Assembly: GCA_003994795.1 (NCBI GenBank)
Contig: AP018269.1
Coordinates: 1,553,346-1,617,345 of the forward strand
Direction of reading: 5' to 3'
DNA length: 64,000 nt
From: Cylindrospermum sp. NIES-4074
Lineage (GTDB): Bacteria; Cyanobacteriota; Cyanobacteriia; Cyanobacteriales; Nostocaceae
A model generated the notes under the pieces. The model worked only from the letters and a program-made list of their open reading frames with translations, did no database searches and was not told where the DNA came from. Shown in pieces: positions 19,284 to 28,817 of this stretch; the stretch's first letter is position 1; each line of letters starts with the position of its first letter. The translations under genes were made by a program, and so were the position numbers.

Positions 19284-21617
19284 ATGTTTAATTTATCCAG
19301 GATAAATCGGTTTTGGCGTCTACCTACGGGGAATTACTGGCGACAAAATATGCAGGGTTCGCCTTTAAGAGAAGTGGAAGATTCAATTCCCTTGCGGGTA
19401 CTGGTGCTAGCGCTGGTAATTTTGGGCATTGTGGCGACGGATATTGCGGCAGAGACAGGATTTAGTCTTTGGGCAGTGCCGCTGAGTATAGTGGGTGCGA
19501 TTTGGGCTTATTACCGTCGCCGCGATGCTAATGTGGCAGTCAAGTTCTGCATCGCTATTGGCATGTTAGTAGGTCTGGGTGCTTTCTTTGCCCAGTTGTT
19601 AGGAGAGTTAAATGATACGCGGTTAGGTTTGGCAGAACTATTAATTCAACTCCAGGTACTGCATAGCTTTGATACACCCCGCCGTAAAGATTTAGGTTAT
19701 TCAATTGTCATTGGGCTGATTTTAATAGGTGTGGCGGCAACATTGAGTCAAACTTTTGGGTTTGCACCTGTGTTGCTGTTATTTTTAGCGATCGCACTCC
19801 CAACTTTAGTTTTAGATTACCGATCGCGCTTAGGCTTACAAGAATTAACTGTTAAGAAGGAAAAACCCCATCAGCAGAATTCCTCTAGTTTAAATTTTAA
19901 ATTTTTAATTATCAATTTTTTGCTAATTGTCGGTCTGGGGCTGGCAATTTTTGCTGTTTTACCCCGGTTCCCTGGCTATCAGCTACGGACTTTTCCTGTC
20001 AGTTCGCCAATTGAAGTCAAAGGTGGCTTTACAGGACGTAGTATTATCAATCCTGGTTATGTCCGCCAAGGCAATGGGAATAATCAAGGTAGTGGTAGGG
20101 ATGGTACAGGACAAGGCCAGAATGGTCAACCAGGAAAGGTAGACGATAGCTTTTATTACGGTTTTAATAGCCAAATGAACCAAAACCTGCGGGGTGCCAT
20201 GAAACCCAAAGTGGTGATGCGGGTGCGATCGCAAGCTGAGGGTTTTTGGCGAGTGCTGGCATTTGATAAATACACGGGTAAGGGATGGGAGATTTCTCGC
20301 AATGAGGATGTGACTACCATCAAGCGCCCATCTTGGTCTTACCAAATGTTTCTTCCCCCACCAGTAATTACTGGTAAAACTCAAGAGGTAATCCAAACTT
20401 ATACAATTGTGTCGGATTTGCCCAACTTGATTCCCGCTATGGCTTATCCCAAGGAAATTTATTTTCCCACACCATTAATCGCTGTTGATCGGGAAAACGG
20501 ATTGCGAGCACCTGTGGAATTGGCAGAAAACCTTACATATACAGTAATATCCTCAGTTCCATACCGCGATCGCACTTTGTTAGGCAAAGCTGCCACTAAT
20601 TATCCGAAAAATATTCAAAAGCATTACCTGCAAGTCCCTCCAGAAATTGCTGAAAAAGTACGACAGCGCACAGAAGAAATCCTTGCTGACTATAATCGGG
20701 AAAGAATTTCTCGCTCCAAAGACATTAAAACCCTAGATTCAGCCTATGAAAAAGCTCTCTACTTAGCTCAATACCTCAAACAGAACTACTCTACCCCCAC
20801 AAATCCCTTGGAACTGCCTTATTTAGATGAAAAAGAAGACTTGGTAGAGTCCTTTTTGTTCAAAAATAAAGGCGGTTATCCAGACCATTTTTCTACAGTT
20901 CTCACGGTGATGCTGCGTTCCATTGGCATTCCGACACGATTAGTAGCTGGGTTTGCTCCGGGAGAGTTTAATCCCTTCACAGGGATGTATGTTGTGCGGA
21001 ATACAGACGCTTATGCGATGACAGAGGTATTTTTCCCCAAATATGGCTGGTTTACCTTTGACCCAATTCCCAATCATCCCCTAATTCCCCCTTCAATTGA
21101 GGAGAATCAGACTTTTAGCGTTCTACGTCAGTTTTGGAATTGGGTAGCTGGGTGGTTACCAACTCCTGTGACTGGTTTTCTGAATAATGTATTTGGGACA
21201 ATATTTAGCTGGATTGCGAGAGCGATCGCTTGGTTTTTAGGATTATTTGCTCAAGGTTGGCTAGGAATATTAACCGGCTTAATTTTGGCAACAACAGCAT
21301 CTTTCTTCAGTTGGTTGGGCTGGGTACAGTGGCGAAAGTGGCTCAACCAGCGGTGGTTAAAGAAATTACCACCAATGGAAAGGCTTTATCAACAAATGCT
21401 CCAATGGACGGCTCAACAGGGTTTGGGTAAGCATCCCTCACTTACACCCCTTGAGTATGCCAGGGTGTCACATCAGCACTATACCCCAGCAACCGCTCAG
21501 GTAATAGATGAAATTTGTCAAGCCTATGTCAGCTGGCGTTATGGTGGTCATGCGCCTAACTGGAAACACTTGCGGCAAAGATGGCAAGAATTGAAGAAGG
21601 GAACGAAAGCGAGGTAA
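19284..21617 (+). CDS. Membrane protein with DUF3488 and transglutaminase-like domains, catalytic residues lost
   Basis: 777 residues. An N-terminal block of about six membrane helices (DUF3488-like) is followed by a large extracytoplasmic region, a transglutaminase-fold core (about 515-600), one or two more membrane helices (about 645-680), and a DUF4129-like C-terminal segment. In the core the canonical GYCxHF reads GYPDHF (Pro533 for Cys). The canonical HAWxE reads AYAMTE (Tyr577 for His). Only the Asp of FDPIP (593) remains. So it is probably not a working transglutaminase or protease. The ATG at 19284 is chosen over the TTG at 19242. Confidence 0.85.
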   Translation: MFNLSRINRFWRLPTGNYWRQNMQGSPLREVEDSIPLRVLVLALVILGIVATDIAAETGFSLWAVPLSIVGAIWAYYRRRDANVAVKFCIAIGMLVGLGAFFAQLLGELNDTRLGLAELLIQLQVLHSFDTPRRKDLGYSIVIGLILIGVAATLSQTFGFAPVLLLFLAIALPTLVLDYRSRLGLQELTVKKEKPHQQNSSSLNFKFLIINFLLIVGLGLAIFAVLPRFPGYQLRTFPVSSPIEVKGGFTGRSIINPGYVRQGNGNNQGSGRDGTGQGQNGQPGKVDDSFYYGFNSQMNQNLRGAMKPKVVMRVRSQAEGFWRVLAFDKYTGKGWEISRNEDVTTIKRPSWSYQMFLPPPVITGKTQEVIQTYTIVSDLPNLIPAMAYPKEIYFPTPLIAVDRENGLRAPVELAENLTYTVISSVPYRDRTLLGKAATNYPKNIQKHYLQVPPEIAEKVRQRTEEILADYNRERISRSKDIKTLDSAYEKALYLAQYLKQNYSTPTNPLELPYLDEKEDLVESFLFKNKGGYPDHFSTVLTVMLRSIGIPTRLVAGFAPGEFNPFTGMYVVRNTDAYAMTEVFFPKYGWFTFDPIPNHPLIPPSIEENQTFSVLRQFWNWVAGWLPTPVTGFLNNVFGTIFSWIARAIAWFLGLFAQGWLGILTGLILATTASFFSWLGWVQWRKWLNQRWLKKLPPMERLYQQMLQWTAQQGLGKHPSLTPLEYARVSHQHYTPATAQVIDEICQAYVSWRYGGHAPNWKHLRQRWQELKKGTKAR

Positions 21618-21956
21618 AGGCAGACTCGCCAATTACGCTTTGAGAATTTGAGATTTTAGATTCTAAATCTTTGCCGGAAAGCTATTGGATAAATTGATAT
21701 ATTCCCGGTTAAAAACAAAGCGCTATCAGAAATTTTTTCTGGCTGCAACTGCGTAGTAGCTTGTTTTAGTATGATTTTGTCTATATCCAAAGGATGATTT
21801 TTAGTAAATTTGGTTGATAAATAGCTAAAAAAAAGCAGTTGTTATTAAAAAACTCAGGCTGGCTAGACCGGAAGCGTTGTAACTCCAATTTTTTGGCGAT
21901 AACATGGAAATAGGTTTGTTATCAGCTTCTCATACCGCGTTTGGCGTCAGTTTTTT
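21618..21956. promoter_or_regulatory. Intergenic region upstream of remA
   Basis: 339 bp, AT-rich, with the presumed remA promoter. I find no gene, no clear operator and no strong hairpin. Confidence 0.4.
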
Positions 21957-22223
21957 ATGGACATTCAGTTAATCAACATCGGTTTTGGCAATATCGTGTC
22001 CGCCAACCGAGTGGTTGCCATTGTCAGTCCAGAGTCTGCTCCGATTAAGCGGATCATTACCGATGCACGGGACAGAGGTCAATTGATAGACGCAACTTAT
22101 GGTCGCCGGACTAGGGCTGTAATTATCACCGATTCCAGCCATGTAATTCTCTCAGCAATTCAACCAGAAACGGTAGCGAATCGCTTTGTGATTTCCCGCG
22201 AACATCAGACTGTAGAAAATTAA
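21957..22223 (+). CDS. remA: RemA-like regulatory protein (DUF370)
   Basis: 88 residues of the DUF370/RemA family, DNA-binding regulators of extracellular matrix genes in Bacillus. The family core is plain: [20 protein letters not shown], the [24 protein letters not shown] stretch in outline, and [19 protein letters not shown]. gmk lies directly downstream, as in Firmicutes (yloC-remA-gmk). The role in cyanobacteria is not established. Confidence 0.9.
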   Translation: MDIQLINIGFGNIVSANRVVAIVSPESAPIKRIITDARDRGQLIDATYGRRTRAVIITDSSHVILSAIQPETVANRFVISREHQTVEN

Positions 22224-22495
22224 CTAGGAGTAAATTACACCAATTTTGGATGCAAGGATTTTAGATTTTTAATTGGGAATATTGACGGTTAGACTGTGGC
22301 ATCAATTTGACACAATCCAACCTATCCCAAGAAGAGAGTTAATAGCCTGACTCTATTTGCACCATTTCGGCCGTACCATGTGAATTAGATAGGTTTTCTG
22401 TCACTACTGCTACAAATTCCTTAGTTAAAAGTTGCTCTAGCAGCGAACACCAGACTAATGAATAATATCTATTGATTAATTCACAAGTTGAACGG

Positions 22496-23095
22496 ATGAT
22501 GCAAGTTTTACCCCTCCAAAGTGGTGCTCCTACCAAAGAATGCCCGCCTCATGGCAGGCTAATTGTTTTAACTGGCCCTAGTGGGGTTGGCAAAGGCACT
22601 TTAATGCAAGCGCTCCTACAGCGTCATCCAGAACTCTATTATTCTGTGTCCGTGACGACTCGTTCTCCTCGTCCGGGAGAAATTAGCGGCAAAAACTATT
22701 ACTTTATTAGCCGCGACAAGTTTGAACAACTGGTCGCTCAAGGTGAATTTTTGGAATGGGCAGAATTTGCTGGTAACTATTACGGCACCCCTCGTGAAGC
22801 TGTGCTTGACCACATACGGTCTGGTAAATTGGTAGTGCTGGAAATTGAGCTAGAAGGAGCCAGACAAATTCGTACTTCCTTCCCTAGCGCCCTCAGCATT
22901 TTTATTTTGCCCCCATCATTTCCAGAATTAGAGAACCGGATACGCGGTCGCGCTCAAGATTCTGAAGAGGCAATTGCTCGTCGTCTGCACCGGGCCCAAG
23001 AAGAAATTAAAGCTGCGGATGAATTTGATCTTCAAATCGTCAATGACGATTTTGAAACCGCTCTCAATCATATCGAAGCGGCTTTGTTTGCATAA
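22496..23095 (+). CDS. gmk: Guanylate kinase
   Basis: Phosphorylates GMP to GDP with ATP. The 199-residue product shows the P-loop [10 protein letters not shown], the GMP-binding [16 protein letters not shown] and YGTPREAV, and a lid segment [19 protein letters not shown] 22496 or 22499 are both possible starts; a TTG at 22472 is less likely. A rho-independent terminator follows. Confidence 0.95.
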   Translation: MMQVLPLQSGAPTKECPPHGRLIVLTGPSGVGKGTLMQALLQRHPELYYSVSVTTRSPRPGEISGKNYYFISRDKFEQLVAQGEFLEWAEFAGNYYGTPREAVLDHIRSGKLVVLEIELEGARQIRTSFPSALSIFILPPSFPELENRIRGRAQDSEEAIARRLHRAQEEIKAADEFDLQIVNDDFETALNHIEAALFA

Positions 23096-23135
23096 TTCCC
23101 TTAACAACACTCCCATTTTTTAGCAGCAATCAAGA

Positions 23136-23182
23136 AAGGACACAAGGAAACAGCTATGCTTTTCTTCGTGTCCTTCCATTTT
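23136..23182 (+). terminator. Rho-independent terminator of gmk
   Basis: An 8-bp AAGGACAC/GTGTCCTT stem, extended inward by AAG-AAA/TTT-CTT pairs with mismatches, is followed by CCATTTTTG. It starts 41 bp after the gmk stop. Confidence 0.7.
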
Positions 23183-23226
23183 TGATTGAGGCGATGGTTG
23201 GGCAACAGCACCCGCCCATCCGCCCG

Positions 23227-23264
23227 CTCAAAGAGCGATCGCCACTAGAATGTTTCTTTGAGCG
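23227..23264. repeat. 10-bp inverted repeat
   Basis: CGCTCAAAGA (23227-23236) and TCTTTGAGCG (23255-23264) flank a HIP1-containing loop. This is a small hairpin in the gene-free region after gmk. Confidence 0.6.
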
Positions 23265-23689
23265 TCGTAAAACTTTTAGTAACAAAACTTACATTACTTT
23301 TCTAAGTAAATATATTTAAACTTAGTCCTGAGAGATACTTTACTTTTTGTGATAAAAACCTCATATTATAGAAATATCTCTGGTTTGCGCCTGAAGTTTC
23401 TTCCTGAAGATAACCTTGATACGTAATTCTGATCACATTGCCTGAAAATGGCTTTTTCCATTACCCAAGAACTATTACACATTACCTGTTTTGCTTTAGG
23501 AATATTTGATCTCAGCCTTGGTGCAGCCAGCTAAAAAATTTAAAATTTAGTCGAGAAGTTAGCTTAAAACTCAGGTTCGTTGTGTTACGCTAAAATCTAG
23601 GGATTTTAAATTTTTCAGATATTCACCCTCCAAAGGTAAATCATCGTTAAGTGATTATACTCATCGGCGTAGTGAATCTAAAATAACAA

Positions 23690-23945
23690 GTCGCTAATGA
23701 AATCAAGGGATGCTCCCTTATTCTCGTTAAGCAACCTACAGACCATCTAGGTTGGAGTTACGCGCTATCAGTAAAGATAGCCGCTAGACGTATTCAGCGC
23801 ACGTCGAGTGTCAGCGTAGCTTCTAATAGAGCGGTGTGAGTGTAAATAACGCAGACTGGGTAGACTGCTGAGGAGTGCAGTTTTAATTTGCTATTTGGCA
23901 ATTTAACTGCTGCCGGATGTATGGTCTGCGAAAAATTTAATTAAA
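23690..23945 (+). ncRNA. Candidate structured RNA of unknown family
   Basis: In a 1-kb stretch without genes several complementary segments nest. TAATGA-AAGGGA/TCCCTT-TCGTTA forms a hairpin at about 23696-23731. CAGACCAT and ATGGTCTG enclose about 190 nt. Inside are GCTATC/GATAGC and GACGT/ACGTC hairpins. The GC content is higher than its flanks. I could not match it to tmRNA, RNase P RNA, SRP RNA or a familiar 6S layout. Strand is uncertain. Confidence 0.35.
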
Positions 23946-23996
23946 TAATAAATTCATTGACCAGAGAGATTTAATTCTCTCTGGAGCAATTTATTA
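23946..23996. repeat. Long two-part hairpin
   Basis: TAATAAATT / AATTTATTA forms an outer stem and CCAGAGAGA / TCTCTCTGG a perfect 9-bp inner stem with a 6-nt loop. It follows the candidate RNA region and could end or stabilise a transcript, although no clear T-run follows. Confidence 0.65.
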
Positions 23997-24095
23997 ATGT
24001 AAACTACAGCCTTTCAGAATGCACTTTCTCGGTTGGAGTTATACATATTTTGTATGTAAATTAATATTCCTTTGAGATAAAAAGTTGGTAGAAAA

Positions 24096-24293
24096 ATGAT
24101 TTACGGAAATATGCCTATGATGATATTTATTTTAGCTGCTGGATATTTATTCACAGTCTACTTATTATTAGCGTTAGCAAAGCGAACAGGAAAAAAGACT
24201 GCCCCTAAAACTGTGTCTTTAGCTACCAAAAATTCACATAAGCAGGAGATATCAATCAGACAAAAGGTGACTGAAGCAGTCAATAGTCAATAG
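24096..24293 (+). CDS. Small single-helix membrane protein, unknown
   Basis: 65 residues: MIYGNMPMM, one membrane helix (about 9-28), then a basic, Thr/Lys-rich cytoplasmic tail. I do not recognise it. The helix and basic tail look like a real small membrane protein, but conservation is untested. The 3' end runs into heptad-type sequence (GTCAATAGTC). Confidence 0.45.
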   Translation: MIYGNMPMMIFILAAGYLFTVYLLLALAKRTGKKTAPKTVSLATKNSHKQEISIRQKVTEAVNSQ

Positions 24294-24451
24294 TCTAGGA
24301 GTCAGAGAATGGGGATGTAAGGGTGTAGGGAAACATATTTTCTATTAATTAAGTTGTGCTGCCCTTATAGATAAGGGTGAAGCAACTTTTCACCTAAAAC
24401 CCTACATCCCTTTTTCTGTCAAGAGTCAATATTTTGACCAGTGACCAATGA

Positions 24452-25324
24452 CTAGTGACCAACAGAGCCTTGTTGAAGTTGAGAAACTGCGATATCAGTA
24501 AAGCATACCTGTTCCACTAATGGAGTATAGCCCAACCACTGTAATCCTGACTGGGCGAACTGTTGCGGACAACCGCTAACAGCAAAGCGAGTGGGCAGTG
24601 GTGGGTGATTATTCCTTAAGGCTAGTAGTTCTAAGTCTTGAGCACAAGCAGCTACAACGTGTACAGCGGGGTCAACCAGTTTGATTTGGGGAGATAAAAG
24701 CGATCGCAGTATTGGTGCAAGATGGGGATAATGAGTACAGCCGTAGACTAAAGTGTCAATTTCCTGCTTGAGTAAAGGCTCTAGATAAGCTCGTGCTACT
24801 TCAGTAGTGTAAGGGTCGTGAATGCGATTTTGCTCAATCAGTGGCACAAACTCTGGACAACTCACTTGCCATACTTGGACATCAGGTTCAATTTCCAGAA
24901 TAGCCTGACGATAGGCATTACTCTTGGCAGTCGCTGGGGTAGCAATTACACCAATACGCTTTCCTTGCTGTACTGCTGCCTTTGCTCCTGGGAGAATGAC
25001 TCCCAAAATGGGGATGCTATATTCTTGGCGCACCACTTCTAATGCTAGAGCAGAACTGGTGTTGCAAGCCATAATCACCATTTTTACTCGTTGCTGTTGC
25101 ATCCAGTCGAGAATTTCCCGCACAAACTGTAAAATTTCGGCTTGTGAACGAATGCCATAAGGAAGTCGAGCTGTATCCCCAAAATAAATAATTGATTCAT
25201 TGGGAAGTTGGCGATAGAGTTGTTGCAGCACCGTCAGACCACCCACACCACTGTCAAAGATGCCGATGGGGGCGCGTTGGGGTTCTACGTCAAGATTGCC
25301 TTCAAAGATGGAAGATGAATACAC
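24452..25324 (-). CDS. murI: Glutamate racemase
   Basis: Converts L-Glu to D-Glu for peptidoglycan. The 290-residue product has IGIFDSGVGGLTV (catalytic-base Asp), YFGDTARLPYG, the first catalytic Cys in MACNTSSA, and the second in VYGCTHYPHLAP. It begins at a GTG (25324). It lies 131 bp downstream of the amidase gene on the same strand. Its TAG stop is formed by a CACTAGTCATTGG heptad sequence. Confidence 0.95.
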   Translation of the reverse strand: MYSSSIFEGNLDVEPQRAPIGIFDSGVGGLTVLQQLYRQLPNESIIYFGDTARLPYGIRSQAEILQFVREILDWMQQQRVKMVIMACNTSSALALEVVRQEYSIPILGVILPGAKAAVQQGKRIGVIATPATAKSNAYRQAILEIEPDVQVWQVSCPEFVPLIEQNRIHDPYTTEVARAYLEPLLKQEIDTLVYGCTHYPHLAPILRSLLSPQIKLVDPAVHVVAACAQDLELLALRNNHPPLPTRFAVSGCPQQFAQSGLQWLGYTPLVEQVCFTDIAVSQLQQGSVGH

Positions 25325-25455
25325 AGGCGGATATTGGTTGAGGTTTTGGGATTTAAGATACAGGATTTAGTAGACAATTGGCTAAAACTAATAAACCCTG
25401 TACATCAAAAGAGTCTACATACCACCTGATTTAATTAGGAAGTTGTACTACATTT

Positions 25456-27366
25456 TTACCTTTGCTGTAAATACTTGAGGATACCACGAGCGATCGCATC
25501 AGCCATCCGATTTTGGTACTCTGGAGATGCTAATCGCGGATTATCCTCCCGACCAGTCATATAACCTGTTTCCACTAAAATCGAGGGCATAGAACTTTTC
25601 CTAAGGACATAAAATCGCGCTTTACGGGTTCCCCGGTCTTTAATAGTACCAATATTCTGGAGAATCGAATTACGAACTGCTTCCGCTAAAGCATAACCAC
25701 TGTCGTAATAATATACTTCTAACCCATTCACATCTGAGCGACGGTCAACCGAATTAGCGTGAATGCTGACAAACAAAGTCGCATTTACACGCTCTGCTAT
25801 GTCTACCCGTCCCTGAAGTTCTACGAAAAAGTCAGCATCCCGCGTTAGCACAGCTTGTACACCATTTTGCTCCAAAATCGATGCTACCCTCCTCCCAATT
25901 GGCAGGACGACATCTTTTTCTAACAAACCGCCCAACCCAGGAGCGCCAGAGTCTTTCCCACCATGTCCGGGGTCAATGACTACTAACAATTTGCCTCTGG
26001 GAACGGAGGTACGTGGTTGTGTCCTGATCTGTGAGGGATTAACCGTACTTGCATCTGGCAATTGTCCGCGATTTGATAATGGTATGGGCGGTACAAGAAT
26101 AGGCGGTCTTACCTGACGAGAGCGTTGTAATTGGAGGGCTAACATCTGGTCGCTGATTTGGTTAAGTTCCCCAATTTGCACTCCCGCAGCAGGTTGAACA
26201 AAAACAACTACATTAGATTCCTGGGCTTGTAAACGTACCCGCAGGATGGGGCTATTAGCATTGAAAGCAGGGCCAGTGACCCTGGGAGCTAACTTAGCAT
26301 TGGGAATCGTAATGCGAAATAGACCGGAGCTTCTATCCCAACCACCCGTAGCGGATACAGTTTGGTCAGACCTAATAACTAGTTGCGTGCCATTACCAGC
26401 TAGTTCCACAGCCTGAATAGTTGCTGGGGAGTTGCTAGCAGGTGGTGTGGGGCGTTGACTATTATTTGGGCCGGGTAATCTGACAACACGACTGGGTAGC
26501 ACTACAAAACCACCAATACTGCTGGCGCTGGCCCGCCAATCGGGGCTATTTTTGTCCACCTGCAACGTCATCCGCACCCCAGGTGGCCTGGTTTGCAGTT
26601 GAGAGAATTGGATACGACTGACACCATAGCGATTAATTGACAAATCCCGTTGACCCAGACTTGGTGACAAAGAAGCACCAGCAATGTCAACGTTGATTGT
26701 ACGATTATCATCGCTACGATTAACTTGAATTTGAGGATTAGCACCACTGGTACGAATGAAAAACCCATCGCCTGTAACTCGGAAGCTCTCAAGTTGAGTC
26801 ATCCCCAATGTAGTGTTAACCACCGTTGCTGAATTAGATGAGCTACCAGAATCTGTTCTCACCACATTGTAAATATTTCTAGGGGATACTACTGTCGGAG
26901 ATGTTCTTGGGGGTGTGGTAGTCTCTGGCACTTCCGGCTGCGGCTCACCATTATCATTGGCGGAGACTACCATCTCAGATGCTGGCTTAGGTAATTGTAC
27001 TGTCCAGCGACTGCCAGTAGTGCCAACAAACTTTACCAGCTTGGGGTCTAAAGTGTAACCAGGAGTGAGTTCGATGACTATGCGAGTTGTTTGTGCATCA
27101 AACTGCCCGATTCGGATAGCGCGAATTGCCCCGCCAACTTGTTGGGTTAACTGCGGACGTCCAAAATTGGTATTTGGTAAATCAATTACCAAACGAGTGG
27201 GGTTGAAAATTAGTTGTGCCTGGGGTTGGACAGTACCTGAAGTGTTAATTTCTAGCCGATTTTGATTAGTATCAAACCGCCAAGATTCCAGTTTTGCTGC
27301 CAAGGCTGGTGATGAAAGCGCAAAAATAGTTCCAACAGTGCTGGGTAGTAACCAGTGTAGTTTCAC
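25456..27366 (-). CDS. amiC: N-acetylmuramoyl-L-alanine amidase with AMIN domains (AmiC type)
   Basis: Periplasmic zinc amidase that cleaves the stem peptide from muramic acid; in Anabaena and Nostoc the AmiC enzymes drill septal nanopores used for cell-cell communication. The 636-residue product has a signal peptide (ends ALA), two AMIN-like beta domains (about 25-130 and 190-300), a Pro-rich linker, and an Amidase_3 domain from about 450 (VVIDPGHGGKDSG, SIHANS, LVETGYMTGRED). The GTG start at 27366 has AGGAG upstream. Its position next to murI corresponds to amiC2 of PCC 7120 by recall. Confidence 0.92.
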   Translation of the reverse strand: MKLHWLLPSTVGTIFALSSPALAAKLESWRFDTNQNRLEINTSGTVQPQAQLIFNPTRLVIDLPNTNFGRPQLTQQVGGAIRAIRIGQFDAQTTRIVIELTPGYTLDPKLVKFVGTTGSRWTVQLPKPASEMVVSANDNGEPQPEVPETTTPPRTSPTVVSPRNIYNVVRTDSGSSSNSATVVNTTLGMTQLESFRVTGDGFFIRTSGANPQIQVNRSDDNRTINVDIAGASLSPSLGQRDLSINRYGVSRIQFSQLQTRPPGVRMTLQVDKNSPDWRASASSIGGFVVLPSRVVRLPGPNNSQRPTPPASNSPATIQAVELAGNGTQLVIRSDQTVSATGGWDRSSGLFRITIPNAKLAPRVTGPAFNANSPILRVRLQAQESNVVVFVQPAAGVQIGELNQISDQMLALQLQRSRQVRPPILVPPIPLSNRGQLPDASTVNPSQIRTQPRTSVPRGKLLVVIDPGHGGKDSGAPGLGGLLEKDVVLPIGRRVASILEQNGVQAVLTRDADFFVELQGRVDIAERVNATLFVSIHANSVDRRSDVNGLEVYYYDSGYALAEAVRNSILQNIGTIKDRGTRKARFYVLRKSSMPSILVETGYMTGREDNPRLASPEYQNRMADAIARGILKYLQQR

Positions 27367-28104
27367 AGTCCTTTCTCCTGATTCGCATTCATGGGAGCAG
27401 TCAATATCTCAACATATTGGCAAAGCCTCACACCGTCACCGCCCAAACTTTCGCTTTGATGCCGCATTCATAGTTTTGCGCTGGTATAAAGACGCAGCTA
27501 GTGGCGTAATATCCTAACATATCCTTCTGATTTTGCCATGCTGTGAGCGTAGAAAAATTCGACTTGTAAAGCATCAGATTACACCAAAAAAGCGCTATTG
27601 GAATTAACCGTACTCATTGATGTTCCCAAGGTTTGAATTTATGAAACTCTTTGTTGATTCTGCCAAGTTGTCTGTGGAAGTTTCTTCACTTAGAAAACTG
27701 GGAATTGCCTAGACTCCACGGTATTTTTCAGATGTTTTGCCAGAATGACCACAGCGGTCAGGCTAGTGACTAAAGCCCCTGAAGGGGCTGGGTGTAAAAG
27801 TGTGGGGGTGTAGAGGGAATAGAGCCTCCATTTAGGGCAACGTCTCCGACTGGAGTTGATAGTGGATACAAGCTCCTTCTTGATTGATGGTTCCTCTACC
27901 CCTTGCCCTAGATTGACAGCTACTCTTTAATATTTAGAAAAATATTTATGGTTAGATGTGGCAAGTGCTACAGACAAGATTAATTGCCTCTTGAGGGGAG
28001 TGGATACTCCGTTGATAGGAGTAGTGCTAGTGTGAGCTTCAGTAATAAGTTTTGTCAAAGTGGGAATCATTAGATATATTTACTCAATGCTTGAGACTAA
28101 ATTA
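27367..28104. other. Gene-free region upstream of amiC
   Basis: About 740 bp with the amiC promoter at its left end. It holds dispersed repeat sequence (AGCCCCTGAAGGGGCTGGG near 27772) and no convincing gene. The rest may be eroded sequence linked to the pseudogene on its right. Confidence 0.45.
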
Positions 28105-28655
28105 CTTATCTTTGCTGTAAGTACTGGAGAAGAGGATTAGCGAACGCCTCCGGCACGGCAGGGCCGAACGCCTGCGACGGACGGGTACGCCATCGCTATA
28201 TGGGTTCTGTGCCTGACTTCCTTTCAGTTCGATTTTGGTAAGCTGAGGTTTTTAGCTGGGCTATATCTTCCCGACCAGTCAAATAACCCGTTTCCACTAG
28301 AATTAAGGGCATGGAACTTTTTCTCTTGACATAAAATCTCACCTGCTGCATTCCCCGTCTCTGACATTCAGGCTTTGAAGCATTCTGTGATGGACAATGC
28401 AAGCTAAACTAAGAGCGCTGTCGTCATAATACGTTTCTCAACTCCTGACATCCGGACGACCTGCTCTGACTGAATTACCACGGGTGCTGGCAAATACATC
28501 AGCCGATTCTGGTTCTGCGGTGCCTACTTGTCCCTTAAGGCAGACAAAATAGCCATAATTGCGCCGTGTAACTGCAAACTGCCTGACGCGGATATTGCAA
28601 ATTGCTCCACCGATTTTTTGAGTTAATGGCGATCGCCCAAACTATGACAGCAAGA
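28105..28655 (-). pseudogene. Decayed amiC-type amidase pseudogene
   Basis: Fragments colinear with the intact amidase gene survive here. The left end matches its 3' end (CTTTGCTGTAAGTACT), then comes a stretch coding RFYVKRKSSMPLILVETGYLTGRED, then sequence matching the GYALAEAV/SVDRRSDVNG coding part. It then jumps to sequence matching the N-terminal AMIN part (near 28560-28640). About 1.2 kb of the middle is missing, frames are broken, and a dispersed repeat sits at 28139-28196. This is the position of amiC1 in related strains. Confidence 0.85.
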
Positions 28656-28817
28656 CTAGAAACAAATTACATTCCGAATGCTAGTAAGAATGAGAAACTA
28701 AAAGAATTTGACTACCACTGGGGACGGTGATTGAGAAAGAGAAGTTTCCGTTGGATAGAAAGTTTTAAGTCCTGAGAAATTCATCCTCAGGACTCATTCA
28801 AGATGCTCAGACTTTGA

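Noticed and set aside
19983-20396. 137-codon minus-strand open frame
   Set aside because: It is antisense to the transglutaminase-fold gene, with no start signal and no recognisable domain.
23690-23945. Identification as tmRNA, RNase P RNA or SRP RNA
   Set aside because: The conserved parts of these RNAs (tRNA-like ends, P4 core, SRP tetraloop region) could not be found on either strand.
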